Of a DNA stretch of 64,000 bases, positions 13,375-24,530 are shown piece after piece. The number at the start of each line of letters is the position of its first letter. Position 1 is the first letter of the stretch. The notes beneath the pieces are model-generated. The model searched no databases and was not told where the DNA came from. It worked only from the letters and a program-made list of their open reading frames with translations. The position numbers were made by a program, and so were the translations under genes. This DNA comes from Warburgia ugandensis. Its lineage: Eukaryota > Streptophyta > Magnoliopsida > Canellales > Canellaceae. The DNA is taken from positions 9,685,001 to 9,749,000 of the forward strand of contig CP141126.1 in NCBI GenBank assembly GCA_035236585.1, in the 5' to 3' direction.

Positions 13375-14110
13375 AAAAAAAAATGCATGCTTTTAAGAAT
13401 TCCTTAGTGGGTTCTTCAATTTCTATTTTGTATTAGTAAGACTTTTTTTATTCTCTTGTTTATCTTTCAACAAAAGTTTAGAGAAGAAACTTCGTACTCT
13501 ATGATTTTCAGTGGAAACTTGATCAAAGCTTGGTTCATAGTTTTTTCATCTAATTTGAAAAGTTTTGCATGTGAATTTTGTGTTTATGTGGTCTGAATGT
13601 GGTCATGCTTTTTCGTTTTAGGTGTTTACACTAGAAATGGAGTAGAAGAATAGAAGAAGAGCATGCTTTAAACAATTCCTCAATGGGTTATTAGATTTCT
13701 ATTTTGTATTGGTAAGACCTTTCTTGTTCTTTTGTTTATTCTCTAATGGGAGTTCATAGAAGAAACTTTGTATATCGGAGCTTGGCCCTTAGTTTTTCCC
13801 TCTAGTTTGTAAGGTTTTTACATATATTTTGTATTCTTGTGTGGTTTGGATGTGATTAGGCATTGTGCATTTTAAGTGGTTGATGTTTACGTACTCTAAA
13901 AAAGTACACTATTTTCCTCATTTCTTAATATAACAAACACACCCATGAAGTGAAAATCATGCACACTCTCATTAGGTGTGTGATAGGTTGATGGTACAAC
14001 TTATCTTTGTAAATAGTTTCATGATTACCCACATAAATTTTGTATTCTTGTGTTATCTGAATGTGGCTATGCATTGTGTGTTTTAAATGTTTAATGTTTT
14101 GTTTATAGTA
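13375..14110. repeat. Three diverged tandem copies of about 270 bp
   Basis: TTTCTATTTTGTATT(A/G)GTAAGAC occurs near 13420 and 13700. The closing segment, with TTTGTGTTTATGTGG or TTTGTATTCTTGTG and then GAATGTGG(T/C), occurs near 13575, 13830 and 14050. Order is kept and divergence is substantial. No protein or RNA family is recognised. Confidence 0.6.
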
Positions 14111-14339
14111 GAAAAGTATACCATTTCCTTTAATATTTTAAGATACTAAATACAGCAATGAAAATTATGCACTCTTGTCAAGTGCTTGATTGGCTATCAT
14201 CTTATATTTATTAACATTTTTTCCATGGCCTAAACTTTGTAAAAGATATAGAGGGAACAACTAAGTACTACAAATATAAAGTGGAGTGTGTTTTTCTAAA
14301 AGATAAGGGAGGATACATTATCCTTGATCTCAAGTCCCC

Positions 14340-14703
14340 CATATTGTAATCCTAATAATATAAGTCACCAACAGATGCAAAAGAACAATTTTCAATAATA
14401 CACAAAAATCTTAACTAAGAGGAGGTTTTAGCAATGACTGTCTCTATCTTGACAAGTCTATATTTCAAAGATGAGACCATGTCTTTAAACTTACCTCTCT
14501 TGTTCCTCTAGGTGTCTTCACAAACAAGTTATATATTTGAGACATGAGAATCGTATGTCATCTTCTCCTTGCTAAGATATGAACCTTAGTACTGATACCA
14601 ATTGTCACAGGCTTAGCTACTCAGACTACGTGCAACATCTAGTTTGACTTCTCACTTTGCACTAACTAAGTAAGCTAACTAATATCTCTAAGGAGAAGAA
14701 TAA
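14340..14703 (-). mobile_element. 5' junction of a minus-strand copia element (LTR edge plus primer site)
   Basis: On the minus strand the sequence reads GCCTGTGACA, then AAT/ATT, then TGGTATCAGTAC (complement of 14589-14600). This is an LTR ending in CA followed by an initiator-Met-type primer-binding site. In plus coordinates the LTR would begin TGTCACAGG at 14603 and run rightwards. It is interrupted after 100 bp by another LTR at 14704. The sequence left of 14589 is the element's leader and shows no intact gag. Confidence 0.6.
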
Positions 14704-16092
14704 TGTAACAACTTTATTTTTATAATATAAATATTTATTTTGCATAGGATTGACAACAAAAATAAGTTAGCTTAGTTCGTTATAAAGTGGATTTGAATAC
14801 TTTAGTTTTAGAGTTTAAGTCTCTCTATTAGCCAATAAGACAACCTTTTTGGAGAAATTCCTCAACCAAAGGTAGAAGGAATAGGATAGGAAGGAGAGAG
14901 ATATTTAAAGATAGGATAGAATGAGGGAAATCAAATAAAAGTGATGAGAGAGAGAGAGAGAGAGAGAACCCAAATTTTGGAAACATTTTGGATAAAGAAC
15001 AATCATGATGTTGCTATTTGCCAACGATATTGTAACTTGTCTATTTTGGGAATGAATATATGTTTATTATATGTTTAATGGTCTTAATAGGTGGTTGGAT
15101 GTTTTATCTTAATTAATATAGTAAACTTAGGAATTTGTAAAGAAAATCAGTGCCGCTAGATTCTACACTCAAAATGGAATCCAACGCCTCAAAGAACACC
15201 GAAAACGGAGCTCGTATGAAGAAGTAATAGGCGTTTGAAGATTGAGGGTATTTTTGTAAATTACACCTAAAAACAAAAAAGACGAAAAACGCAGGGGCGT
15301 TTTGATAACTGCACCCCCGTCTTCTTCCTCCTCAAGCTGCCTTTCCCGATTTTTCCAGAACTTCCAGCACCGCCTCTATAAGGCAGTGCTAAGAGAAATG
15401 GCGGCACCGCCTTAACTCTCCTATAAATTTCTCCCCACTCCCACTCCCCCTCCTCCAGCCATCCTTTCCTTCTTCTCCATCTCCAGCCATCTCGGGCTAG
15501 GGTTCCCAACAAACCAGAAAACCCATTTCTAGGATTCCTCTGCGAGTTTTGGTGCTGGTCCAAGTCTCTCCTTTTGGGCCAGCCATCTTCCTTTTTCCTC
15601 TTCCTCATTTATTCCCTGGAATCAACCGAAAAACTGTGCTTTTCCCCTTCTTCAGGTTTTTCCGATGACCTCGGATTCCAGCACACGAAAAAGAGAGCTG
15701 CACACTGGAAAGAGGGCGTCTTCTTCGGCTGCCCAGGTAAGGTTTCCTCCTCTTTCTTCTTCTCCGTTTTTCCCTAGAATCCGGCCGGAGAACCAGTCGG
15801 GGAAGAGGGTTCATTCCAAAACCCTCGACCCTACTGTCCCAGGGGCATGGTGCGCGATGCGCGCTCGGGCCACACGTCCTTGGCACAGCCTTCGGGCGCG
15901 CGTGACGCGGGGTGCCCTGGGAGCCTGGCTCGACCAGGATGCATGGGGTGTTCTGGGAGCTGAGACACGCCGTGCTGTGCCAAAGACGCATCCACGCAAC
16001 GCTGTTCAGGATGCGCGTCGCTTGGGCATGCGTGCACATGCGAACGCCGTCCCTGGAGCTTTTTACTCTCAAACCATTGCATTTTTGGATAA
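14704..16092 (+). mobile_element. Truncated member of the long LTR family
   Basis: It begins TGTAACAACTTTATTTTT, like the reverse complement of the 20135-23396 element (TGTAATGACTCAAAATTTTT). Shared blocks follow in order: TTAATAGGTGGTTGGATGTT (about 15085), AGATTCTACACTCAAAATGG, then CGCCTCAAAGAACACCGAAA and ACGGAGCTCGTATGAAG (about 15200). A TATA box (TATAAAT, 15422), a T/C-rich leader, a splice-donor-like CCCAG/GTAAGG (donor at 15737) and a CpG-rich tract (15830-16060) come next. Homology is lost near 16092, so the last about 1.7 kb of the LTR is missing and no right target duplication can be assigned. Confidence 0.65.
14755..14940 (+). repeat. tRNA-derived SINE-like copy
   Basis: It aligns with 17325-17470. 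Here the A-box equivalent is degraded (GTTAGCTTAGTTCGTTATAAAG), while the B-box region TTTTAGAGTTTAAGTCTC and the downstream CTTTTTGGAGAAATTCCTC are kept. It is inserted near the left end of the LTR at 14704, interrupting homology with the other LTR copies. A (GA)n run follows at 14945-14969. Confidence 0.5.
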
Positions 16093-16312
16093 GAAAATTA
16101 TAGAAGACCAGTTTCACCAATAGAGTAGGGGATTGTGGTTTGAATGAATATTCATTAATTCATGACATGTTTCTCTTACATGATCCACACATAATGTGGC
16201 CATTGATTTTCCTTTCATACTTTTTGCATACTCGCAATCGATTTTAAGCTAATTTCAGCCGTTGATCTCTCCATTTGATTTTCATGAATTCCAAGTTGAT
16301 ATATGGTTTATT
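16093..16312 (+). repeat. Direct repeat, copy 1 (copy 2 at 17642-17843)
   Basis: The two copies begin TTATAGAAGAC and end GATATATGGTTTA, and are close to identical between (for example GTGGTTTGAATGAATATTCA and GGCCATTGATTTTCCTTTCA). Copy 2 lacks about 14 bp in the GATCTCTCC region. They flank 1.33 kb of unrelated DNA. An LTR pair of a small element is possible, but I see no TG...CA ends and no primer site. Confidence 0.75.
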
Positions 16313-17324
16313 ACAATGGATCCCACATTTTAGCTTTAAATGTGTGTGACCCATCCATTAGCAAAAAAGAAGTGGGGTCACTCTTTTGAAGATCTAAAAT
16401 ATCTATCCTATTAGGAAATACTAAGATCCATATGATATTTCCCAACCTCAAATTTTGGAGTTAAATGAACATATATTTAGATAATAAGGCTTTGACAAAT
16501 CAAGTGCTTTAAGTCCATTAGTGGTGGATTTCGTATAATAAATGATGGTAATGAGAAGCACTTGCAACTGAAAGCGAACAAGAACCATAACCAGGCCATG
16601 CTGTCATCCATATAATTTGACCTTTATTTTGTGGGACCCCACTTTGTAGATAAAAATTGCCTTCTTCTTGAAGAGGTGTTACTGGGGTTTTAGAGTTCTT
16701 GATTGCTTGATCAATTTACATAAATGTTTCTTGGTTTGTTAATTGTGTGTCTATGGGGAGTATCTTTTCTCCATAAATGTAACTTAAATGTTTTGGTTTC
16801 CTATTGCTTTGGTTGCAGCAACATTCAATCGACAATGACATGGACTATCTTATTGTAGGCCTTTTTTTGTGGGTTATTTGGGTAAGTGAGAAAATTGGTT
16901 TTTATTAAGAGTGGCAAAAATAGAGGTCTCTACAGGATTCTTTATTTGTGGTTGCTATGATCCACGAGAGAAAGAGCCATGAAAATTAGGATCCATGATT
17001 GTTCTTCTTCTGCTAATTATTCTCTATCTTCTCTGTATAGGGTGTTCTTTGAAGAGAGATGCAGGTTTAATTTGAGAAGGATAACTTTTGTAAGCAAGAA
17101 AATTAACAAAGTATCTCCTGTGTAGAATACCAAGAGATGGCCTAGTTGTTAACATGTGCAAACTTTAATAGTTTTACATTTGTTTCGAATATAAAACTGT
17201 GTAGCTTCTTTTCTTCAATCTATGAATGAAAATATGTCATCTATATCCTCACATATTTTTCATTTTTTGTTCCTCCATTCATCTTTTGATAATACAAATA
17301 TTTATTTTTGTAAAAGTTATCACT

Positions 17325-17470
17325 AGAAGTAAGCTAGCTCAACTGGCTGTAGAGCGAGTGGTGATGACTTAAGTCTAGAGTTTAAATCTCCAAAATTAAA
17401 AGTAAATAACTTTTTGGAGAAAATTCCTCGTCCATGAGCCAGCGATTTGAAATATAGAATATGGACTATG
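17325..17470 (+). repeat. tRNA-derived SINE-like copy with clear A and B boxes
   Basis: TAGCTCAACTGGCTGTAGAGC is a near-perfect tRNA-type A box (TRGCNNARYNGG). AGAGTTTAAATCTCC about 40 bp later has the spacing and shape of a B box (GGTTCRANNCC). TTTTTGGAGAAAATTCCTC follows, shared with the copy at 14755. The region does not fold as a whole tRNA in my reading, so I take it as SINE-like and not a functional tRNA gene. Confidence 0.55.
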
Positions 17471-17641
17471 ATAATATAATAGTTTAGGATTCAAAAGAAG
17501 AGCTTTGAGAGATAACTGAGATAACACATTTTAGTAAAGAGGAACAACCCCAATTGGCAACTAGTCAAGACATTCCATATAGAGGGTAAGATGTTTTGGC
17601 TAGGCTAAAAACAAAGAAAAGAAAAGTCAAGAGAGGGGAGG

Positions 17642-17843
17642 GTTATAGAAGACTAGTTTCACCAATAGGGTAAGGGATTGTGGTTTGAATGAATATTCAT
17701 TAATTCATGACGTGTTTCTCTTACATGATCCACACATGATGTGGCCATTGATTTTCCTTTCATATTTTTCGCATACTTGTAATCGATTTTAAGCTAATTT
17801 CAGCCGTTTGATTTTCATGAATTCCAAGTTGATATATGGTTTA
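17642..17843 (+). repeat. Direct repeat, copy 2
   Basis: Matches 16093-16312 from TTATAGAAGACTAG to GATATATGGTTTA and diverges right after, so the boundaries are sharp on the right side. Confidence 0.75.
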
Positions 17844-19189
17844 TGCATGTAGTGTTCAATTGTTGCTTTCTTGCAAAAATGTAAATTTTCATAATTTAGT
17901 ACTCTATGTATGTGGCCCATGATAATTAATAATTGTGAGCCATTTTGGAAAAATAGAGCAATTATGCACATTCCACATATATGTTTTGTATAAGAAGGAT
18001 GAATTGCAGCTATTGATATCAAACAAATGCTATACAAGAGATTTCTTCCATTTTGATCGTGAATGGATGACTATATACATATGTGTACTTGCATTATTGC
18101 TAGTTATTTTGGGCATATATCAATTGAAAGTAAGGTTTCTAACATTTTATGTGAAAGATTATAAAAAGTTTTTGAATTGATAAATGAATTTGGAAAGAAA
18201 GGTTATATGGACTATTTATAGTCATGATCTACACTTGAAAAGTCAAAATGTAAGCTTGCTTAAGTTGAGCCAAGTATTAATAGATGTAAAATCACTTGAT
18301 TACCATGCTAGGAAGACCATTTGGCTACTATCTTTTGAAATGAGATACTTTCCCTAAGAGGGCTATTAACAAGAGTATTGCGTCATGGAAAGATTGCTTA
18401 GCTCGTGCAATATCCACAGCTAAATGCGGGTCTTCAGCATGCATTGTATACCATACAGTTATTGGACATTGATTGACCTTCAAGGATATTGATCAGTTGC
18501 CATGACAAGCACGTGGTAGGATGTTACCACTCAGTGACATGATAGATTATTATTTGTCATTCTTTGATAGAAGTCCCAATAGGCTTGTACATATATTGTT
18601 TAATATGCTTGTTGATTTATTTGAAATACTGGATTTTGTATTAAAGTATAAATGTTTATGGTACTTATATCACACTTATGATCTAAGCTGTGATTTTCAA
18701 ATGACCATTCTAAGCTTGTTATTATCGAGTCTTTGTACTCACCTGTTTAAAACATTTCATTGAAGTCCAAGAGGACTGGGTGGTTGGTTAGGAAAAGTTG
18801 CACAAGGAGAAGTAGAAGAGAAAAAATATGAACATAAGCAGTTTATTTGAACTCATTATTATTTTAGTTTCGCAACTATAATTTTTTTGAGGACAAATGC
18901 AATAAGACATGTGACACTAATATATTTAATCAAAATTATGACTTGAATTTAAATTCTTTATCCTTTCGACATTGACCAGGTAACCTTATAATAGTATGAT
19001 TTTTATCTCGCCATTTTATGTAAAAGTTTTTAAAATGACACCGGATTTATGCAACTTCCTAAAGCCATTATCCGAGGCAGTCCCGCCATATTCACTGTAT
19101 AGCAAGGTTAAAGACAAAACAATTTTGACGTTTATATGCCCAACTCGACAGAATCCCCCTAAATCCGTTGGTGGTCCCCCTTGTACTGT
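17844..19189. other. AT-rich intergenic region, nothing recognised
   Basis: Short open frames are present, but none shows a known domain, splice context or conserved motif. I see no repeat shared with other parts of the window. Confidence 0.45.
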
Positions 19190-19680
19190 ATTGATAGATG
19201 AGATAATGTGAACATGATGGGATACGCCTACAGTCAGACAGCCTCATTCATCTCCTAAAGTTCTTTCCTTAGACTTCGAAAACTCAGTCGTGCCCATTTT
19301 CGTGGCTCTACTTGGTCCAAATGATCATTATTCGGAACTAAACATGGCGTTGTTGGTAAGTTGCACATCCATTATAAAATGAAGATGATTAGGAATCGTC
19401 CAAGAGAGGCCTTGAAAGAGATTTCCTTCCTCCTTGGTTTTGCTTTGCACAGTGATCCAAAATGGCAGCTTCACAAAAAATAATATCTGTCAAGGCTTAT
19501 GGTCCTCATCTTGCCATGCTTTTCATACAAGTGGTTTATGCAGGCATGGACTGTTCTCCAAGGCGCCAATCAGTTGGAGGGATGAACCCTTGTGTCTTGG
19601 TAGTCTATAGACAAGCTTTTGCGACACTCGTCTTGGCTCCATTTGCGTACTTCCTTAGATGGTAATACAACAAACTTCTA
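19190..19680 (+). pseudogene. WAT1-like promoter plus exon 1 fragment
   Basis: From GAGATAATGTGAACATGATG (about 19200) through the TATA region to the exon 1 donor near 19665, this copies the upstream region and first exon of the gene at 7437-10073, in the opposite orientation. The frame begins at 19462 with MAASQKIISVKAYGPHLAML and ends VVYRQAFATLVLAPFAYF. One base is lost after GGCATGG and one is gained before GGGATGAAC, so the residues between are scrambled (MDCSPRRQSVGG for MALFSKVAISGG) and the frame is then restored. Exons 2-7 are absent: nothing after 19680 resembles them. No functional transporter can be made. Confidence 0.88.
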
Positions 19681-20134
19681 ATATTTATTGTCTCTTTCCG
19701 TTCTAACTTGATTTCTTTTTGCAATCAGCTCCTCCTTGTGTTGATAGTAAAGGTGGGGTCAGCGTAAGATTGAAAATTTTACCAAAACAGTCAAAGTAAA
19801 TAAAGGACAATAAAATTAGACGCATAGACTTACTTGATTAAACAATTTTGCATATATCTATAGTACAACTGCCAAGTTTCTCCACTGTTATAAAAACAAA
19901 TGTAAAAGAATCACCTTCGGAAACTACTGTAGGACCCCTTTTTGTCGAACCCTCTCAAAACTCATGCTAAAGCCAAAATATGGGATATTATGAGGTGACC
20001 ACCACTAAGCTGGTTGCCCCTCTCTCTCCTCTCCAACCTAACCTCTATGCTTATTCATCTCCAATCAATTCAATTGAACTCAATGCTTGAACAATTCAAC
20101 AAGTACTCTTATAGGCAAAGAAATTGTGATGACC

Positions 20135-23100
20135 TGGGTTTTCACATACATTTTTAAATGCAAAACTAATTCCTAATGCGGGATCGATCCCTATTTGAAA
20201 ATAATTTTATAAATAATGCAATGTAGCAAAAAAATCTTTTATTTTAAATTCTTTTTAAAAACCCTGAGTATCATTTGCTTTCGAGATCATCATCATTATT
20301 ATCATCAAGACCTTATCCCAATTAGGGGTCGGCCACATGAATCTTATTCCTCCATTCTACTCTATTAAATACCATGGCTTCATTTAGTGCTAACATTTTT
20401 AAATCTTTCCTCACCACTTCTATCCACGTTCTTTTGGTCCTTCCTCTTACCCTTTTAGAACCTTCTACTTGTATTGCCTCACTTCTTCTAACCGGTGTCG
20501 TTGTTGGCTCCTTTGAACATGTCCAAACCATCTAAGTCTAGTCTTCCTCATCTTGTTACCTATTGCTTTCGAGATGAACAAGGAAATTTTAAAAATTAAA
20601 ACAATCATAAATGTCTTGTTAGGTCTATCTAGTCACAACTAGCAGTCTACTGTAGCAATTACAGATACATGTCCAAAGGGTAGATCATATACTTACATTT
20701 ATATTTGTCTTCTCTTCGTTCATTTGATCGTAGCACTAACATTTTTTTATGCTTCTTCTAATCTTGTTGGAGCTAATCTGTAAAAAAAAAAAATATTTAG
20801 GCGAGTATTCATCATACTCAATAGGTGAGCTGATATTACTATTTTGAAAATACGACATTCAACATGTATGATTTCAAAAGAGGCTTTCCATGTAAAACAT
20901 CGTGCAATTTCCTTTTTGTGTAAACATGTATAAAACCATACGCTCATTTACACATTATCAACCATTGAAGCTTTTATCGAAATCCAGAAATCATTGATAT
21001 AACTATGGACTGTTTTACAAAAATACAGTATGAAATATGACTAAAATCATAAAGTAGTAATCGATTAGTCTATGTAAGAAGATCTCAGCAACCACATCAA
21101 ACCAATGAGTCAAATATAATAATCATAAAAATATTAAAATAGTAATCATTCAAAGCAAATGATAACATCCCTATAGATATCATGCACATGGTCTTTCAGT
21201 TATGTTTCCATCGCAAGCTGTCTCATTCGGTGATCTGTCCACTTGGAACTCAAGCCGATGGGTCAGTAAACACATCAAACTGACTGGTCATGAATACTCG
21301 TCTACGACATCTCAATGCTATACGCATATCGATGAAACTAAAATCATAGGAACAACTGTACTCACAATCAACACACAGCTGGAATTGTGTGTCTCCGGTA
21401 TCTAGAGACCACCCACCATAGCCCTCTATGACGACTATGGATATGTCCCTGAAAGGGTGCCGTGAAATACCTCCAGTGGTCGTTCCTATTTACCACATCA
21501 GTCAAGGAAGGGACAATGTCATTTTGGCAGCGATACCATCCACTTCTTGTGGTAGAGGACGAGAAGCCAACCCCGTACATAACAACCTCTCAGCATAGTG
21601 TCCACTAGGCTCAATAGCCCAAAAGCATATACAATTAATCCAAATCTCGATCATCGTAAATCATGCGATTTATATAATGAGTTTCAAAACATACGAGCAA
21701 TGCATATAAATATGCATGTATTTCGAATCTCAATCATTACAAATCGTGCAATTTATGCAACTAGTTCCATAACATGTATACAGTACTTATATAAAGACTA
21801 TTTACCAAATATGCAAGCAATTGCATACAAGATCATAAGAAAAATCTACATACTCATTAGGAGAACATCATATTACAAAAAGCATACTAAACACGATCAT
21901 CAGAAAATGCATTTAAAAACATAGCAGTGTCAGATTACCTACCTCAACTGTTGTCATTTAGCTTTTACTTAACTCGCGTCCCTCTTCAATGAGAGTCCTA
22001 GCGTATCTTGATGAAGTCCTGGATGTTATTTGGATATACGAATTCAAGTATTATTTTCTATTCTTTATACGTTATCAAGTAGATTCACTGATCAACGGCT
22101 AGATCTATACTATAGGCTATAGATCTCTGATTCGTGGGTTTCTAATGGTTGATCTATATGATTTAGGTTTGATTTAGGTAGATTGATCTTCTTACATACC
22201 TAATGGATCAATATATGAGAATTGAATATCTCTGATCTTGTAGATCTATGAGATTTTCATAGTTTTTAGGATATAGTCACATGAAATAGTCTAATGATCC
22301 TAAATTTTATAGTTTCATTAGGTCCACATTGTCAATACAAACGCAACAGTTCTTTTGGATCATCAATCGGAGTTATATAGCCTCCTCAATTGTATTTTTA
22401 GTGTCATGAATCCACGGACAAACCAGGTTCGTCCATACCGAACCCGCGTGTCACTGTTCCCAAGACGCATGCATGTCCCGATCGAACCAAGACTGCGTTG
22501 CTCGGGGGCATCTTCGGCGCAGGTGCGCGTGTCATGGCTCCTGGGGCGCTTGTGCATCCCAGTCAAGCAGGGACCGCGCCCGCACTTTGTGTGCTCCCAA
22601 AGGCCATCCCAATGGGGTGCGTTCTGAGCACGAGTTAGGCGTTGCGTCCCAAGACGTTTGGTTCAATGGATCGGCAGATCCGTTGAAGCCGGGTTTTCTC
22701 CGGCGATCTTTGGTCGGGAAACACTAGATCCAGCATGGATCTGAGCCGGAAGAGAGGGAAAATCAAATAGGGGGATGGGGTTCTTACTTGGGCAGCTTGA
22801 GATGGCTCCCCTCTTTTCGTCGGCATGCGATTTCTCCATGCCTGCCGGAACCCTAGCTTGCAACCGGAAGAGAAGAGGAAGATGATCAAGGGGAAGGGGA
22901 AGGGGAAGAGGGCTTTTTTATAGCCTGTGAAGGCGGTGCTGCCATTTTTTTGGCACTTCACTGCAATGGCGGTGTAGGAAGTTGGCATAAAGGGGAAGGC
23001 AGTGAAGGAGAAGACAATGATGGAAGTGGGTGTTGTTATCAAAACGACCCATTGCGTTTTTCAATCCTTATTGTTTTGAATTTAATTTATAAAAATGTCT

Positions 23101-23396
23101 TCCATCTTTAAAAGCTCATAACTTGGTAATACGAACTCTGTTTTTAGCGTTCTTTGAGGCTTTAGATTTCATTTCGAGCGTAGAATCTAATGATGTGGAT
23201 ATTTCTCACAAATTCCATTGTTTTATATTTTAATTAAAATAAAACATCTAACCACCTATTAATATCATTAAAAATATCTGAAGTTTCAAAATAAACAAGT
23301 TATAACTAATTAGCATGTGAAAACTATCATGATTAATTATAATTATAAAAGTAATATAATAATATTAAAAATTTTGAGTCATTACATAAATGTTGT
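20135..23396 (-). mobile_element. Solo LTR, 3.26 kb, with a near-perfect target duplication
   Basis: Termini are TGTGATGACC (20135) and TCATTACA (23396), flanked by GAAAT (20130-20134) and TAAAT (23397-23401), a 4/5 match. On the minus strand the order is the same as in its relatives: TTAATAGGTGG, the AGATTCTACGCTC block, AAGCCTCAAAGAACGC, a TATA box (CTATAAAA, about 22920), a T/C-rich leader, a donor-like CCCAA/GTAAGA (22787) and a CpG-rich tract (22440-22640). There is no gag or pol. A LINE tail is nested at 20288-20562. Confidence 0.75.
20288..20562 (-). mobile_element. 5'-truncated LINE tail with a 13 bp target duplication
   Basis: The minus strand codes the C-terminal end of a plant LINE ORF2: VRRSEAIQVEGSKRVRGRTK, then IEVVRKDLKM, EWRNKIHVADP and a stop, followed by a GAT/AAT-rich tail. 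It is flanked by perfect TTGCTTTCGAGAT copies at 20275-20287 and 20563-20575, so the 275 bp insertion is defined exactly. It lies inside the solo LTR and is therefore younger than that LTR. Confidence 0.9.
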
Positions 23397-23666
23397 CTTT
23401 ATCTATCATTTGTAGGCATCGCTTAGTATTATAGCAGTACATAACCAAATACGGAACTACTCATGATTTTCACCAGATGCTGCAGGTAGTTGGGTGTTTG
23501 TAAGAGGGTCACTAATGAGCATGTATGGTTGCTCAATGGGAAAATGTGAAAAAAAAAGGCGTCACTTTCGAACATTTTCCTACCTGACAACTTATTCTTT
23601 GTTTGCACGAGAAGACGTTAAAATTGCTTTCTAATATTATTATTGGCCAAGTGACAACAATCCCCC

Positions 23667-23869
23667 GGAGACTTCATTCAGCTGAGGAACATGTCTCTCA
23701 CCATTGACTTCATTAATACATCTGCCACATTATCTTCAATGTAAATCTTCTGCAACAAAGTCTGATCATCTTTAACCACATCGCAAACAAAATGATATTG
23801 AATGTCAATGCGCTTGGTTTGAGCATGAAATCCCAGACTTCTTGCCACGTGCAAAGCACTCTAATTGCT
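23667..23869 (-). mobile_element. Copia RNase H end fragment and polypurine-like tract
   Basis: The minus strand reads SALHVARSLGFHAQTKRIDI, QYHFVCDVV, then KIYIEDNVADVLMKSMV and a stop. These match the C-terminal end of copia pol (HIDIQYHFVR... ENPADVLTK). It is followed by TCCGGGGGATTGTTG, which looks like a polypurine tract running into an LTR start. A preceding in-frame stop and missing upstream pol mark it as a dead remnant. Confidence 0.8.
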
Positions 23870-24530
23870 TTTGATTTAGAATGATTGCAAGTTCTTGTTT
23901 CTTATTTTGCGACATTGCATGCACTCTTGAAAGCGGCTTTCATTAAAGCTTCCTTAGGCTTGGTGAGGGGCGTACGGAGTGGAATGCACTACGTGACTAA
24001 ATAAACTACACACTACATTGTAAAACAGGTACACGTGAGTGCACACTTCAATGATCCTACCGTTCTTTCATTCAGTCTTAGATTGGCCATGAGCCAGAAT
24101 CTCATTAGAAGATGGTAGTAGCCTTTGTATTTGTGAGCTGTTAGACTAGGGCCGGGATTCTTGTGCAGTAACTGAGATTTTTTGCGCTGGCCTATCTAGT
24201 AAGTCAGAACCAAGAAGATGAATGCCTTGAATCACTGGAAGACTGTACTTTTACCTGGACAAACAGTTTGCCCTAAGTGATACAATCGTCTGCCGCTAAA
24301 ATCTCAAGGAATCGAGCTAAGAACACTATTTGGGGTGGGGAGGTGCATTTGGTACCTTGTCCATTCATTTGAACCGTACTCCATTGACAAGATTAGAATC
24401 CCATAACAATCAAGAGTTCGAATTTTCTTGATAGAGCCCTAGTTAATGCATTGACTGGCCAAGAACATTTTAAGTGAAATTAGCAACAGATAAGTGTGAT
24501 TTTCTTGACACAGCACCGGATCCGCGGCTC
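23870..24530. repeat. Second copy of the 11104 repeat, then unassigned DNA
   Basis: About 23920-24080 matches 11104-11290 (shared GTACACGTG(A/G)GTGCACA). From 24090 to 24530 I see no gene. The stretch leads into the last exon of the WAT1-like pseudogene. Confidence 0.4.

Noticed and set aside
15605..16123. Overlapping open frames up to 171 codons on both strands
   Set aside because: They coincide with the CpG-rich tract of an LTR, where stops are rare by composition. Arg/His/Ala-rich translations match no family, and the other LTR copies do not keep the frame.
17325..17400. Functional tRNA gene
   Set aside because: A and B boxes are present, but I could not find a matching acceptor stem and anticodon arm, and a diverged copy exists at 14755, so a SINE head is more likely.
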